Below, one piece after another: positions 46,440 through 57,379 of a stretch of 64,000 nucleotides of DNA. The notes below the pieces were generated by a model. That model did no database searches and had not been told where the DNA came from. It saw only the letters and a list, made by a program, of their open reading frames with translations. The stretch is from Thysanoteuthis rhombus (lineage: Eukaryota; Mollusca; Cephalopoda; Oegopsida; Thysanoteuthidae). Made by a program: the position numbers and the translations under genes. The DNA lies in assembly GCA_963457665.1 (NCBI GenBank), contig OY735231.1, positions 41,406,524 through 41,470,523 on the forward strand. The letters are read 5' to 3'. Within the stretch, counting starts at the first letter, position 1. Each line of letters opens with the position of its first letter.

Positions 46440-46735
46440 TGATGTCGCTGTTTCTATCACATGTATCAGCTCAGTGATCCTTGCAAGTCGTTCAGACAAT
46501 GACTATTTTCCTGAAAGACTTTATGACCTCCCCTTTGGCAGGGTGCATATCCACCCAAGGGATACTTCCACCCTAATCACACAACTTGAAGTGTACTCAG
46601 TTATCTTAGTGAACAGGGATTATTGTCCTAATGAAGAGTTTTCCTCAATCATCGCTCATACCAACAATCCCTTTAACCATTCTGCTATCCAAGTAGACAT
46701 ATTTTGTAGTATAGTACTTGACATCAGTTAATCAT
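46440..46735 (+). repeat. Repeat J, copy 1 (ORF-like, downstream of a 5S-SINE)
   Basis: It shares CTTTATGACCTCCCCTTTGG, CCACCCTAATCACACAACTT and GCTATCCAAGTAGAC in order with 51185-51390, which also lies just beyond a 5S-SINE. The plus frame is open for 85 codons here but has no known motif and is broken in the other copy. It may be the remainder of a longer element to which the 5S-SINE belongs, or a host duplication. Confidence 0.4.
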
Positions 46736-46875
46736 AAACGGAGAGCTTTCTCCGTGTACAAAAAACTAATTAATTTTGCAATCTTTCATTCTGTCCGTTT
46801 TCAAACCAAAAGAGAAAACATTTATCGATCTCAAGCGATAAATCTTCTCCCCTTATTGTTTCTTCTACTTTATAT

Positions 46876-47083
46876 CAGCTGTTCCCAAAATGTGGTACGC
46901 ATATCACAGGTGGTCAAAGGTATTGCTGGGAATTCGTGAGTTTAAGTAGGCATACTTTTCAAAATCATAAGGTCCATGATTTTCTGGAGTAGGCAGACTG
47001 TTCAAAAACCTGGGTCCGGTGGGAAATTTCATTTAGATAAAAAAAGAGACCTTGGTTATGAAAGAGCTTGGAAACCGCTTCTG
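46876..47083. mobile_element. hAT-like MITE
   Basis: Left end CAGCTGTTCCCAAAATGTGG; the right end reversed reads CAGAAGCGGTTTCCAAGCTC. Both match the CAGNGGTTCCCAAA form of hAT termini. There is no coding capacity in 208 bp and no intact 8-bp target duplication. Confidence 0.5.
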
Positions 47084-47397
47084 AGTATAAGTCAATTTTT
47101 AAAACATGGTTTTAAAGCAAAGATCGGGTTTTGACGTTTACATGAGTAATTGTTTTGTTAAGTAACATACATAACAGGAAGAACTAGAGGCAGTTCGTTG
47201 CTTCATACATCGAAAATATTTACTGATGACTTTCTATTGAACAATGGAGACACATCATGCTTTTGTAATTAAAAGCTGTGCAATATCTTCCATAAACGAA
47301 GTTGACCAAATTACAGAATGCCGTTTCGATGTTCTTATCAAAAGCAAGCATAACATATCATATCATACATAGGTCGCAATAGAATAAATCTTTAAAT

Positions 47398-47720
47398 AAG
47401 CTTGGCTGCTGCATGGTTAAACTACATCCCCACTTCTATTCCAACTGAGGATGATTTCTGCAACTTTTTTGTAGTATATAAGAATCTTTTTAGTATAAAT
47501 GTATTCATCAAGATGAACTAAGTACTTGCACATTTTGAGTATAAATTTTGGGAGATGTGTGGGACACGACTATCAATCATTTTGTCTTGATTCCAAATCT
47601 CCCTAGGGGAATGCTAGTTTTCACTCCCCCAAATTAGGGGTGGATTGTTCATGTTTTTGTTTTTGAAACGGAAGAACAACAAAGTCAACTCCAGGTTTGG
47701 ATTGGAATTTGACAAAATGA
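47398..47720 (+). repeat. Dispersed repeat family F copy
   Basis: AAGCTTGGCTGCTGCATGGT, CCAACTGAGGATGATTTCTG, GATTCCAAATCTCCCTAGGG, TTTTCACTCCCCCAAATTAG and GTCAACTCCAGGTTTGGATT follow the order seen at 12.35-12.71 kb. Confidence 0.5.
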
Positions 47721-48104
47721 TGCTCATTATCTATATAAGATTTTTAAAAGCTTTTCTCCTCCATCCCCCCTTTTGGTTATTTCTTTAAGCAATACCCCCT
47801 CCCATATATCTTAATGAGACTAAAACGTCATTTTGCTTACATTGTTTATTCAATATGACCCTTGAACTTCATGCTTTGTTGCCAGATAATCAATATTTGG
47901 ATTGGATTTGTTAGTTTTAGTCTTGTCTCATTGCAAGTTTTTGGTAACCACAATTGAACAAGTCATTGCACATTAGCATTCGCATTAATCATTTCATTTT
48001 AGTTCAAAGTTTTCCCAATGGTTTCCTTTGATTCATTATCACAGTTTTAATATGACAATCTATCGCTCCTGCATAATCAACTTTCGTCCCCTTGGGGGGG
48101 GGGA

Positions 48105-48127
48105 AGTTTCCCCGTTGAGAATTACTG
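48105..48127. mobile_element. hAT-like right end
   Basis: Reversed, it reads CAGTAATTCTCAACGGGG, an hAT-type terminus, followed inward by a G/C run. No left partner was identified. Confidence 0.3.
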
Positions 48128-48214
48128 ACTTACACCAATCTCATTATCATTTTCATGAATAAACGATGCATAAACCAAAGTTGCTAAACGTACGTTGTTT
48201 TTCTTAACTTATGG

Positions 48215-48300
48215 GTAACTAAGTATACCAGGTGCTGTAAGCAACTGACGATCGACCCAAGTTTTTCAGGTTAATCGAGGACTTTAAGATTGATACTGAT
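48215..48300 (+). repeat. 5S-SINE 3' fragment
   Basis: ATACCAGGTGCTGTAAGCAA is the 3' end of the 5S-like part, followed by CAGGTTAATCGAGGAC and AAGATTGATACTGATA, a diverged body. Confidence 0.5.
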
Positions 48301-48751
48301 ATATACATTATAGATATCTGGGAAGTGAAGATCTGACTACAAATCTCTCCCTAAAATGGCCAAATCAATATACTTACACGGATAAGTTTACTATGCATGA
48401 CCAAATTCTGAGGGAATGGTCTACTCTGCTAATCATTGCATGTGGATGTAATAAACTAGAATATTTAAGTAATGTGTAGATATCTTTTTTTGCGCCAAGG
48501 AACGTAACTAACTCAGTAAATGAAATTTTATTCATGCAACTGACGTGATTTTTTTCATGATTGCTATTATATACCAAATCCAATTGACAACTAAAGATAT
48601 AGAATAGTAAATTTTAACGTGTCAATTCGTTTTTGTTTAATACTGATTTGAAATCGAATATTTTGAACCTTTGCAATCAGTCCGAACAGACAGAGAAACA
48701 AAAAAATTCACTCTGTTGATTATTATTGGACAGTGTACGAGAGCTGATCCC

Positions 48752-49135
48752 CGATGAACGTGACCCAGTAGTAGAGTGCTTACCTCTGGTTCGGTAGACC
48801 GTTGTTCAATCCATTGCTATTATACCAAAGATTTTTAAAATGTTAATCAATGTCTCTCCGCTAAGCATTCTGTACAAGGACCGTGATTGAGAAAACCTCT
48901 CCATGAAGCTAAAGAGTTACGACCAAGACACGTTGTGAGATCTCCGAAGTACCGTCGATCCTGGTCAGTAGCTAGATGGGTGACCGTCTGAGAATACCAG
49001 GTGCCGTAAGCAGAACAAAGCTTCGACAAGCCTGGCAAGTTGGATGTGGGTCTAACAATGCCTTTGCAATTCTCTCGTTGAGGGTATAAGAACGACGATC
49101 CATGCATATATAAATACACGCTTACACATGCAAGA
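48752..49135 (+). repeat. Composite tRNA + 5S SINE, best-preserved copy
   Basis: The tRNA-like head (48752-48825) has A box TAGTAGAGTGC (one mismatch) and a perfect B box GTTCAATCC. The linker includes TCAATGTCTCTCCGCTAAGC. The 5S-like part (48914-49011) has AGTTACGACCAAGACACG, GTCAGTAGCTAGATGGGTGA (box C, well kept) and AATACCAGGTGCCGTAAGC; box A is damaged. The body AAGCTTCGACAAGCCTGGCA is shared with 63.53 kb. The open minus-strand frame across this region (48847-49284) is a by-product of the SINE. Confidence 0.8.
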
Positions 49136-49421
49136 CGAGTATTGATGCTTTGACTTCGAGAGAATTCTTTCAGCCTACCAATCTTCAGGGAATCTAATAA
49201 CGCTTCTTGATTACAAGAGTAACGGATCAAACACAATTTTTCAATAACTTTTCTCTGCTGATTTGTTCCGTATTTTTTCATCATAACGAGAAGGTGAAGA
49301 AAAAAACGGCCATGAAAAGGTCATGCAAGTTGTGCTGTCCATACCAAGTAATGTAATTTCATCGGGCACTGGTCTGGTAATAAATCCTTGAAACAAGTGA
49401 AAAAGAAAAGTGAAGATGCAT

Positions 49422-49815
49422 TTGGTTAGTCATTCAACAGAAACCGTCAATGTCTTTCGCCAGCATACCCTGTTGAGAGTGGTCAATAAAAAAATTGGAA
49501 AAAAAGGTGATCAATGTATACATTACTTCTCTTGCATTTTGTTCGGCAGTAATCTGCAAAAAATCCTGAATTTTAAATGTATGTTTTCAGTTTCCAAGTG
49601 AACTGCAAATTGGAAATCCCATAGAAAACTCCTTTGAGTTTTTTGTTGTTGTTTTCTTTAATTATAGGCATAATAAAGAATGAATGTTTAAATTTTCAGC
49701 CCTCTGGCTCCATGAGTGTTGCTTGTACGCATGATACATACATACATAGCCAACCCAACTTAGAAATAAGAGAAACCAATACTGACAGTTTTGGTTGATG
49801 GTTTCTAAAAGATAT
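49422..49815 (-). repeat. Dispersed repeat family A, minus copy
   Basis: Starts TTAGTCATTCAACAGAAACC and ends at CAGTTTTGGTTGATGGTTTC, the reversed 5' terminus. TTTCAGCCCTCTGGCTCCAT and CATACATAGCCAACCCAACT lie between, with a shortened centre. Confidence 0.75.
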
Positions 49816-49974
49816 CTAAAAAAACCTCTGAAAAATACCAGTCGGGTTAATCTCAATTGATTGTGTGCTACAGTTCCTGGATAAGGAGTGAAGTGCGTTG
49901 TGGATGATAAGCAGGAAGAAATGTGGACTGACTATGATTGTATGGGCGCTAGGGTGGATTGAAGGAAAAATCAT

Positions 49975-50330
49975 TCATTTCTCGCCCGCAAAGCCACTCA
50001 GAGGTTTGGTTTGTGTTATTGGGCGCCGCGTAGAGATCAGTATCTTTTACGAGGATTAACAGGGTTAACGTCAAAGGCTCTCTACGTGACATTCCAGCTG
50101 TCCAGGACACCAGGTCTTTTTAGTTGGCCAATATTGTGTAGAGATCGGTCTCCTCTTCAGGAAGACGTGGAATCGCCAAGGGAGGCTCATCACCAGATCT
50201 TCAGCTGCTTACAGCACCTGGTATACCTAGTAGGTTACCCATCTAAGTACTTATCAGATTTGGCGTGGCTTAACTTAAATCGCACGGGAACCATTGTATC
50301 TATCAACCGTTCCCTTCAGTCCATCCAACG
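49975..50330 (-). repeat. 5S-SINE with doubled body, minus copy of a head-to-head pair
   Basis: The 5S-like part is at 50205-50312: minus strand CGTGCGATTTAAGTTAAGCC, AGTACTTAGATGGGTAACC, ATACCAGGTGCTGTAAGCAG. The body contains two diverged GACCGATCTCTAC-type units: one at about 50135-50175 and one at about 50028-50075 (GTTAATCCTCGTAAAAGATA, CTGATCTCTACGCGG). It ends near GCTCGCC...ATGAATG-type sequence at 49975. Confidence 0.65.
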
Positions 50331-50344
50331 TTCCTCACAATTTT

Positions 50345-50645
50345 TTAGCCAAGAAGTTTACGGCCGAATTGGGTGAGTAAAAAGAGCCTTTCATGGCGAT
50401 CCCAAGAATCCTCCCAATGACAAGACCGATCTCTACGCTATGTTCAATAACGGGAGTGAAAGGCCCACTGATTGGCCTGGATGCGATCAACAAGGAATTA
50501 ATGAAGTTCCCTTAAGCTCGTTAATCCTGCTATTAAGAAGACTGATGTCTGCTCAACGCCAGCTAAAATGACGCAAAACCACCCCTCTACCCTGAACCCT
50601 CTGACTGGCCTAGCTGTGAGCAATGAACGAAAATTCCTCGGAGGA
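50345..50645 (+). repeat. 5S-SINE with doubled body, plus copy of a head-to-head pair
   Basis: Only the first 20 bases of the 5S-like part remain (GTTTACGGCCGAATTGGG). The body follows in two units: GGCGATCCCAAGAATCCTCC with GACCGATCTCTACGCTATG, then CTCGTTAATCCTGCTATTAA with GACTGATGTCTGCTCAACG, ending CCTGAACCCTCTGACTGGCC and GTGAGCAATGAACG. It mirrors the minus copy across about 15-30 bases. Confidence 0.65.
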
Positions 50646-50714
50646 AACATTTGATACAATAGCAAAAGGACACAATTCTGGTGACTGCCTGTGAAAAGCT
50701 CAGTCCTATTCATG

Positions 50715-51149
50715 CATCAACTACCTAGTTGTTCACATTTTCTATACATGGTCCCGAGCATGGAAGAAAGAGCACTAATAATTTGAAGTGCATTATTTCT
50801 AAATATCAACTCTGAGATGATCAAGCGAGTAACGGTATGAGGAGTGGACTCCAGAACAGATTCAATCTCCGGCTGGTGCAGTTCGTATTCATTTCGCACT
50901 GATGCACTTGCAAAAGGCATGAATCAATCTATCCTGCCTATTTTTGAGTGAGTAACGCAACTTCGGGTGCTTATTGGCTCTAAATTTAAAATTGGCTAGA
51001 TAAGAAAGCCAAAAATAATCTGAAGTGATGTGCTCATGAAAAGCTTTCATCACAATAGAGGTAGAGTATGCTGACACATCTTGTATCTTAACAGATAACT
51101 CCCATTGGAGTATAAACGGCCGGCCATGAAGTCCCAGTTTCTTCCGCAT
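50715..51149 (-). CDS. Coding-like open stretch of unknown identity
   Basis: Two overlapping minus-strand frames of 86 and 67 codons meet at about 50890-50920 and could be one frame after a single-base change. The second contains NEYELHQPEIESVLEST and IFRNNALQIISALSSMLG, helical in character. A possible acceptor TTTTGGCTTTCTTATCTAG lies inside the first frame and a weak donor CTAG|GTAGTT at the end of the second. I do not recognise the protein. It could be an exon of a host gene, a decayed element, or chance. Confidence 0.2.
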
Positions 51150-51400
51150 GCATTAGCTTAGTGATCATTACAGATTTCAAGTCTGGTCGAGGCAAGGAGT
51201 TTATTCCCACAAGCTCTATGACCAGTCCCTTGGCAGGATGCGATTGAAACAGAGCGATATTCCCAGTCTAATCACTCAGCCTAGAATGTACTCAATTGGT
51301 CCATATGGAGAATTTGCCAAACTCTTCGCTCGTACCAGTATTGTTCCTTCTGAGGGATAACCATTACTCTATCCAAGCAGATGTCACGATGTAGAGAGAT
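51150..51400 (+). repeat. Repeat J, copy 2
   Basis: GCTCTATGACCAGTCCCTTG, CCAGTCTAATCACTCAGCCT, CTTCGCTCGTACCAG and CTCTATCCAAGCAGATG match 46500-46700 in order. The open frame of copy 1 is broken here. Confidence 0.4.
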
Positions 51401-51419
51401 CTTCAAGTTTCACACCCTT

Positions 51420-52320
51420 GCGTACTTTATGTTAAAAACGGTGTGCAATTAAAAATTTCAAAAGAAATTTCAAAAAAAAAATGAAAACAAAATAGCTTTT
51501 CCGCCCAAAATAAAATCATTTCCAGGTAGGGTTTAGTGGAGGACTGATATCAATTTTCATGCCTGACAAACGACATGGTCAGGAGCATTGGAACAAAAGA
51601 ACACATAAACAAACACAAAAACAAATGCACCTATAAAAATGGATAAAACTTTTAGCTATCTTTGATGGCTATGGTCTTTCAATTCATAAAAGAAAACAAA
51701 AGTAGATACTTTAACCATATTGTTATTGCTTTTATAACATCAAATTGGATGTTAGAAACGATGCGCAAATAAAAACAGTGTGCAAGGGACCACTTTCAAT
51801 TGGGACCATCTTATCTTCTTCCAAATGAAAGTCTTATTCTCTTCATCTGTTTTTATCCTCTTTTAGTATTATAGACAGGTTGCGCAGATCATGTCCTTGT
51901 CGCTAAGTAACCAAAACGATGTATTGGAGCCAGAAATATTGGATTAGATAACAAACGCTTAATTAAATGATACGAAATTTCAGGGTGATTTGCAACTTAA
52001 TGATAACAATGCTGAGTCTGCGTTCGCATTCACCCCAATCGGTATCATAATGAGGAATCTTTCAACTGGGATAACTGGTAATTATATAGAAGTTCCCCCT
52101 TATTTCTTTGTTTATTTGCAAATGCGTAAAAATTCTTAATTGGGTCTGGTCACATTTTTATCACAAATTGCACTTATTTTCTGTCAAAGGATGGCCCAAC
52201 GGGTGACAGGGTTACTCTATGAAAACAATACCACCTTTATGTGTGTTATGAAAGTTATTCACTAGGTTGGCAAGCTTTTGGTAGAGCAAGGTCAATCTTT
52301 TGAATTATTTAATTATTCCT
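51420..52320. other. No recognised gene; repeat H block at 52.02 kb
   Basis: A+T-rich DNA. GTCTGCGTTCGCATTCACCC at 52016-52035 is shared with 17.78 and 32.70 kb. Confidence 0.45.
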
Positions 52321-52324
52321 AAAA

Positions 52325-52715
52325 AGAAAGATTTATGACCAACGCATCCTCCCAATGGTCAACTGTGTAGCTGAAACATGGAACCTTATCAAAAGATTGA
52401 CCTTCAAACTAAGATCAATACAACGAGCACAGGAAATAATCATGCTGAACATCATGGAGAGATCACAGAACAATATCAGAAAAAAACACAAGTCAGAGAT
52501 ATCATACTGATAATTTCAACGCTCGAAATCACGACAAACAACGTGGATACCCAGAGATTATTTACGAAGCTGAGGCAGGCAACAAAATTGATGTTGTGGC
52601 GAACTAGACGAGTACAGAAAGTACTGGCTCTGCAACGCCATTGACAGAGATGTCTGTTGAATCATGATGATGGTTCCTATCCAACGACTGACGCTAAAAT
52701 GCTGTTGATAATGAT
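52325..52715 (+). pseudogene. LINE reverse-transcriptase C-terminal region, copy 2
   Basis: The frame from 52325 reads RKIYDQRILPMV then AETWNLIK, KLRSIQRAQEIIMLNIM and NNIRKKHKSEI, matching the LINE segments VLPxxTYGAETW, KLxxxQRAMERxML and IRNxxIRxRTKVxDI in order. A stop occurs at 52495. After frameshifts, ELDEYRKYWLCNAIDRDV (52601 on) matches the end region seen at 43.05 kb, again ending in a stop. This is the longest of three copies of this LINE family and is clearly dead. The RTE/CR1-like assignment is from motif memory. Confidence 0.75.
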
Positions 52716-52847
52716 GAGTAAACCAAATTTTGCACAGGGCTAAAACTCATTGAGCACTCATAAGTTATGTATTTCCGCTAATCATGAAGTAGAGATATCA
52801 GTTTGGTAGCGCATTGAAATGTTATCTTGAGCCCTGATATTCAGAAA

Positions 52848-53495
52848 CTGTCAACAAAAACTGTCACCGTTACTGTCAACATAGGTATCATCAGTTTCCA
52901 AGTCAGTTTGGCTGGCTATATAGACAGTGTTGCCGACTCAAAAAAATACAAAAAGCGCTAAATCTACAAGGAAACTAACCCCCAAAACACCATAAATTAC
53001 CAAAACACATCAAAGAGTTGTTAAAATGGTCTAACACCGGGAAAGAAAGTGAAAATGTTTGAGCGCACTAATTCAGCGCTTTTGCCCACTGCCAAAAGAA
53101 GAAACGCTCTGAGTTTAGCTCAAAAAGCGCTAAATTGACAATTTCATCACGCCAGTTGAGCTAGAGGGTTGGAATCTGAATATTTTCCCCAATGATGTCT
53201 TGTAAAAATGGCCTTTTTTATTATGAAAATTCCTAATTCAAACTGTTTTTTAATAGGGATGGGTTCAATTCACAACGTTGGTTCATGCTAAATTGGTCCC
53301 TCATTTTGTATCCGCCTATTCTTTTATAAATACATTTTTCTAGACTGATCAAGAAAATGCAGGAGAAGTAATTAATTTATTGATCACAACTTTTTCCAAT
53401 TTTTAATTGATCACCCACCACACAGCATGCTACCAAAACATGTTAGTTACTCAATAGCAATCGTCACGTGACGAACTAGACCTGTTTATCTATTC
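52848..53495 (+). repeat. Dispersed repeat family A, near-complete, with inserted segment
   Basis: It begins CAGAAACTGTCAACAAAAAC and ends with CAATCGTCACGTGACGAACT and AGACCTG. Between GTTTGGCTGGCTATATAGAC and the later GGTTCAATTC part lies about 250 bases (roughly 52925-53175) not found in other copies, containing AAAAGCGCTAAAT twice. That piece may be a separate insertion. Confidence 0.7.
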
Positions 53496-53629
53496 TTTGC
53501 ATCTGTGTAGGCTTCGGTAGATTTTTGTTAACTGTTATCACTGAAAATGCAGGGGCCGGAGCTTATGCCACTTTTTTTACATCTCTAATCAGACAAATAC
53601 ATTTCCGGTCGGATCTAGGGTCTGATTGA

Positions 53630-53685
53630 TCTAAGAGAGCTTCGAACTGCGTGGTTCTAAAATCATTATCTCGACCAATCATTTT
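53630..53685 (-). repeat. Possible tRNA-like element
   Basis: Minus strand TTGGTCGAGATAATG (A-box-like, one mismatch) and CAGTTCGAAGCTC (perfect B box) are only about 30 bases apart, short for a tRNA. It may be a remnant SINE head. Confidence 0.3.
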
Positions 53686-53699
53686 GAACAGCATCTTAC

Positions 53700-54840
53700 A
53701 GATGCCATTTCCCTGCAAATATCTATGACGTCAACCACTCTATGCTTCCCTTTCAATTTTCTTCGTGTGTCAGAGGAAGATCCTGGCGGTAAAACAAAAT
53801 GAAACCGGTCTCAAATAAAAGGTGCTGATGTTTATTAATGGAATATTGGCTTTGTACTAATCTAATAGTGTACAAACATGCATTTTAACCCCTTTCTACC
53901 AATGAGTCAGGGATTGCTTCAAAATCGTACGTTGAATTTTTGTGCTGTTCTATCCCAAATAATGTTTATATTTCACTGTTCAGACTGGATTTATATTGTA
54001 AGAAAACACAAACAAGACACTATAATGACTAAATTACCATATTAATGATTGCAGGATAGAATTTTAATCCTTTACGGGTCGCTTTTTAAGGAATTCTTGT
54101 AAGTTTTGTTTTTTTTCAAGAGTAGTATGTTTTCCTAATTTCCTGTAACATTTAGGGGGACAATTATGAAATAAATCATGTCTAACATAATACACAAGGG
54201 AGAATAAGACAAAAATGATTAAATCATAAGAAAGCTTGGCACTTACTTTGTTGTGGTGGTATTGCAGCTCTTGTAATCAAGTCATAACCTTCAATGAAAA
54301 TAAGATTTTATCCAAAACACTTTTAATGAAATGTCTGGTCTATTTAGCAAATCGTAACAGTCCCATTTATATGAAAGACACGGAATCAACTGATTTGCAT
54401 GAATTTAAATTCTAGCACCTATAATAAAATTTAAATGGAATATCTTTCAATTATTTCTATATATTCAAATATTTTAGCGTACTTTGAAACGGTTCCGACT
54501 GTTTTATAGTCTGTGCACTTAAAATGGTTTGTGTCAGATCTATTGCTGGAACCCTTGACAGCATAAGGGCGTTCTTTGTGGTCTAATGTCTACAAAAGTC
54601 GTGCCTTAGCCCAAACATCTCCAGAACCTAATATCAGCCCAATCTAATAATCTATAAGGAAACTTCTCTGGTAGAAGCTACAAATGATGTAGACTCCCTT
54701 GGCAAATCGGATTGGTGAGTAGATATTTACTCTGCTCCAATAATTAGTCGAGGGAAATGAAATTTCGTTATAAAGACTGGAGGGTAAATGATATTGAAAT
54801 AGTTTCAAAGGCACTGGTATATGAAATTGCAAGACTTTCA
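53700..54840. other. No recognised features
   Basis: A+T-rich DNA; no shared repeats, RNA genes or coding motifs were recognised. Confidence 0.5.
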
Positions 54841-54844
54841 ATTA

Positions 54845-54955
54845 CTGCAGCATGCTATGTTGGGGTGATCAATTAAAAATTAGGGAGAACGGGTGATAAT
54901 GAATAAATTACTTCTCTCACCTTTTATTTGACAGTGATCAGAAAACAAAGAATAA
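54845..54955 (-). repeat. Dispersed repeat family A, minus fragment
   Basis: GCAGCATGCTATGTTGGGGT, GATCAATTAAAAATTAGGGA, AATGAATAAATTACTTCTCT and TTTGACAGTGATCAGAAAAC are the reversed 3' third of family A. Confidence 0.65.
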
Positions 54956-54959
54956 GCCT

Positions 54960-56670
54960 TTGGTTGTCATGAAATTAAAAGAGCTTAAATTATCAGAATA
55001 TAAACAAACACGACAGCTGATTGGAGTGAAAGATGAGTTTAAGGATGTCATTTGGATTTCTACGCACTTTTATAGTGAGACCGAGAGTAAGAAACAGAGT
55101 TCTTAGAGTTGGGGACAGTAAAATTTTCTGATGTTTTGAGGGAGAGAAAATCTCTTCAAACGAACTTACTGTCCTCTTCTTATTCTTTCAAGAAGCGACC
55201 TAAGCACTTTCCCTCTATTCGACTCTGGGTGGAAAGGTCATCATTCTGTCAATTTTTGTGCTCTTGATACACTAATTTGAGTTCATTTCAATACAGATTT
55301 TATACTGTGAATCAATCACCGCCCCCTGAAAACATTGGGGGGGGGGATTTTCAAAATCTAACTTGATAAAAAATCTACCTTGATAAGAACCTGCATGGAT
55401 CTTCACAGAAAACTTCATGGGGTTATATGGAGTAGTTTTTACGGTAAGCTGTCATATACAGACAGACGGACATTTTGTGAATTTTGATAAGATAGTATCG
55501 TCATTGCAGAAACACTTTTACATGTCAGTATTATTTTAGTCAAACAGCCGTATTAGAAGTAAAATGTCCCTAGGTCACGTATCTCGATATTTATTAGGCC
55601 TACTTTTAATATCTCTGTCTAAATGAAGATGGTAATATTGTTCTACACCTGGCTTTCGAGTTGTATGGGGGACCCAATGAGTAGTTGTAATGTTTAGACT
55701 AACTAACAATTTCTTTGAGGCAGCTCCGTGTTATTCATTTTTGTCTGGTGTCACAGTGTATCGTTATTTCGAAAAGCGAAATAATTTTCTTTGATTATAG
55801 CACAAGAGACATTCTAAGATATCTTGCGTGTTGTCTGCCGACTTGGACGCCAGCAAGTGACTGATACGCTCGATGCATACCCCCAATGTAGATAATTTGA
55901 ATGTATGTTATCTCCTCTTTTCGTAGATACTATCAGCTTATATTCCTTAATGAACGAGATATTTTGGGTACACTAAAAGTATGAATTTTGTCTTTTTATC
56001 TTCAGATTCTTGAAATTTCAATATCATCTTGAACACGAAAAGAAAATAATAGTATTTACGTAATAGGCACACTTTGAATATCTGAAATCTTAGCGGTTTT
56101 CAAACTTATGTGGTTCTGCATATAAAATTGCTATTTCAAATATATCTCGGCTCTTATTTAGCCGAGAACGAAGCAGCAAGGTTTGGTTTCAACCAAAATC
56201 AGATAGAACCAACTTGTCACAAATCAACAAGAACTTTCTTCGCATACTTAATTTAACTCGTGTCTGAAATTTTCCAGATCATTACGTTTTGTTCTAAAAT
56301 GTGGTTGATAATGACGTTATTGAAAAACAAAAATGGGAATTGGATGTCATATACGCCAACTTCTTCAAACCGAGCTCGATGGAGTGTGAATGAGAAATAA
56401 TGAATAAAAAGTAAAAAGAAGACAAATTCGCAGGGCTTTAAAGATTTTCTGTCTGTTTACTCGTATCAATTGGCAACTAAACTCACTTCCAGTCTTAATG
56501 TTCTGAGGGTTAAATGAATAGAATCAAAGTATTGACAAAATCATATATGAATCGTGTTTCTTAATCAAATATTGATCACTTGAAAAAGTTTTCTGTTGGC
56601 TCGTCGTATGAAAACTGAACTACCGTAGCCATCAAAGGCGGTGAAGGATCCAATCCTTTCTCATTTGTGT
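54960..56670. other. No recognised features
   Basis: A+T-rich DNA. Small hairpins occur (for example TTATTTCG/CGAAATAA near 55762-55782) and a (GT)n run near 56665-56681. ACAGACAGACGGACAT at about 55457 recalls the end of family D. Confidence 0.45.
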
Positions 56671-56679
56671 GTGTGTGTG

Positions 56680-56915
56680 TGGTTCACTGGTCCTCACCGT
56701 ACTGCTTTGTCTACATCCTTGAGAATTGGCATCAGTACTCCACTAGACCCCCCTAAAGAATAATCTGTTTTTTAAAAAGCATTTTTGACCTTTTCAGAGC
56801 CTTACTTTGACGGGTTTAATCATAACATTTAGATTCTTCCATTCGTAGATAGTTTTTCCCTCTCTATTTTAGATGTTTTCCAACGGAAAACGCCAGTCAT
56901 ATTATGAATATAATT
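56680..56915 (+). repeat. Dispersed repeat family B, copy 5
   Basis: TCACCGTACTGCTTTGTCTA, GGCATCAGTACTCCACTAGA, CCTTTTCAGAGCCTTACTTT, GACGGGTTTAATCATAAC and GATGTTTTCCAACGGAAAAC follow family order. Confidence 0.65.
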
Positions 56916-57129
56916 TCTTCTTTGGTGGAATTGTTTCATGTTATTTTTGGTGCTACGGCTGTTCACTTATGGACTGCGACAGTGAGTGATTGTTTAGTTT
57001 CATCTTGATGCAATTAGCAAACAAGATTTGATTATGACTATCTCTTCACTCATTGTACTTGCTAAATGCCCCAAGTAATACCTACTCTTATTCTTGTTAA
57101 TGTTGCTATGTATCATAGTGTACTAATCA

Positions 57130-57375
57130 TACCCTCATCGAGGATATCGCTAAGTTACGTACTCACTGGCAGTTGTTAGTAAGCCTTGCAAGCCAGTTGG
57201 TCTTATCAAAGATTCGCTTTGCATACAGCAACAGGTATCTACCAATAGCCGTTACTTAAATTCAATGATTTCACGTTAAGAGGCATTGAGTACTGTTTTT
57301 TAAAGTTTCTAGTATGACCAGCCTTCCAAACCAGAGACCAGCACTCTACCACTTTGCCACGGTGATCTGTCCATT
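57130..57375 (-). repeat. Composite tRNA + 5S SINE, minus copy with most of 5S deleted
   Basis: The head (57300-57372) reads ATCACCGTGGCAAAGTGGTA on the minus strand, a perfect A box. The linker AGTACTCAATGCCTCTTAAC matches the other copies. The 5S-like part is reduced to AGTAACGGCTA joined to GATACCTGTTGCTGTATGC. The body AAAGCGAATCTTTGATAAG...CTTGCAAGG resembles the 49.02 and 63.52 kb bodies. Confidence 0.55.
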
Positions 57376-57379
57376 AGCG

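Noticed and set aside
48847..49284. 145-codon minus-strand frame, the longest in the window
   Set aside because: It lies antisense across the composite tRNA + 5S SINE; its length is explained by the SINE being richer in G+C.
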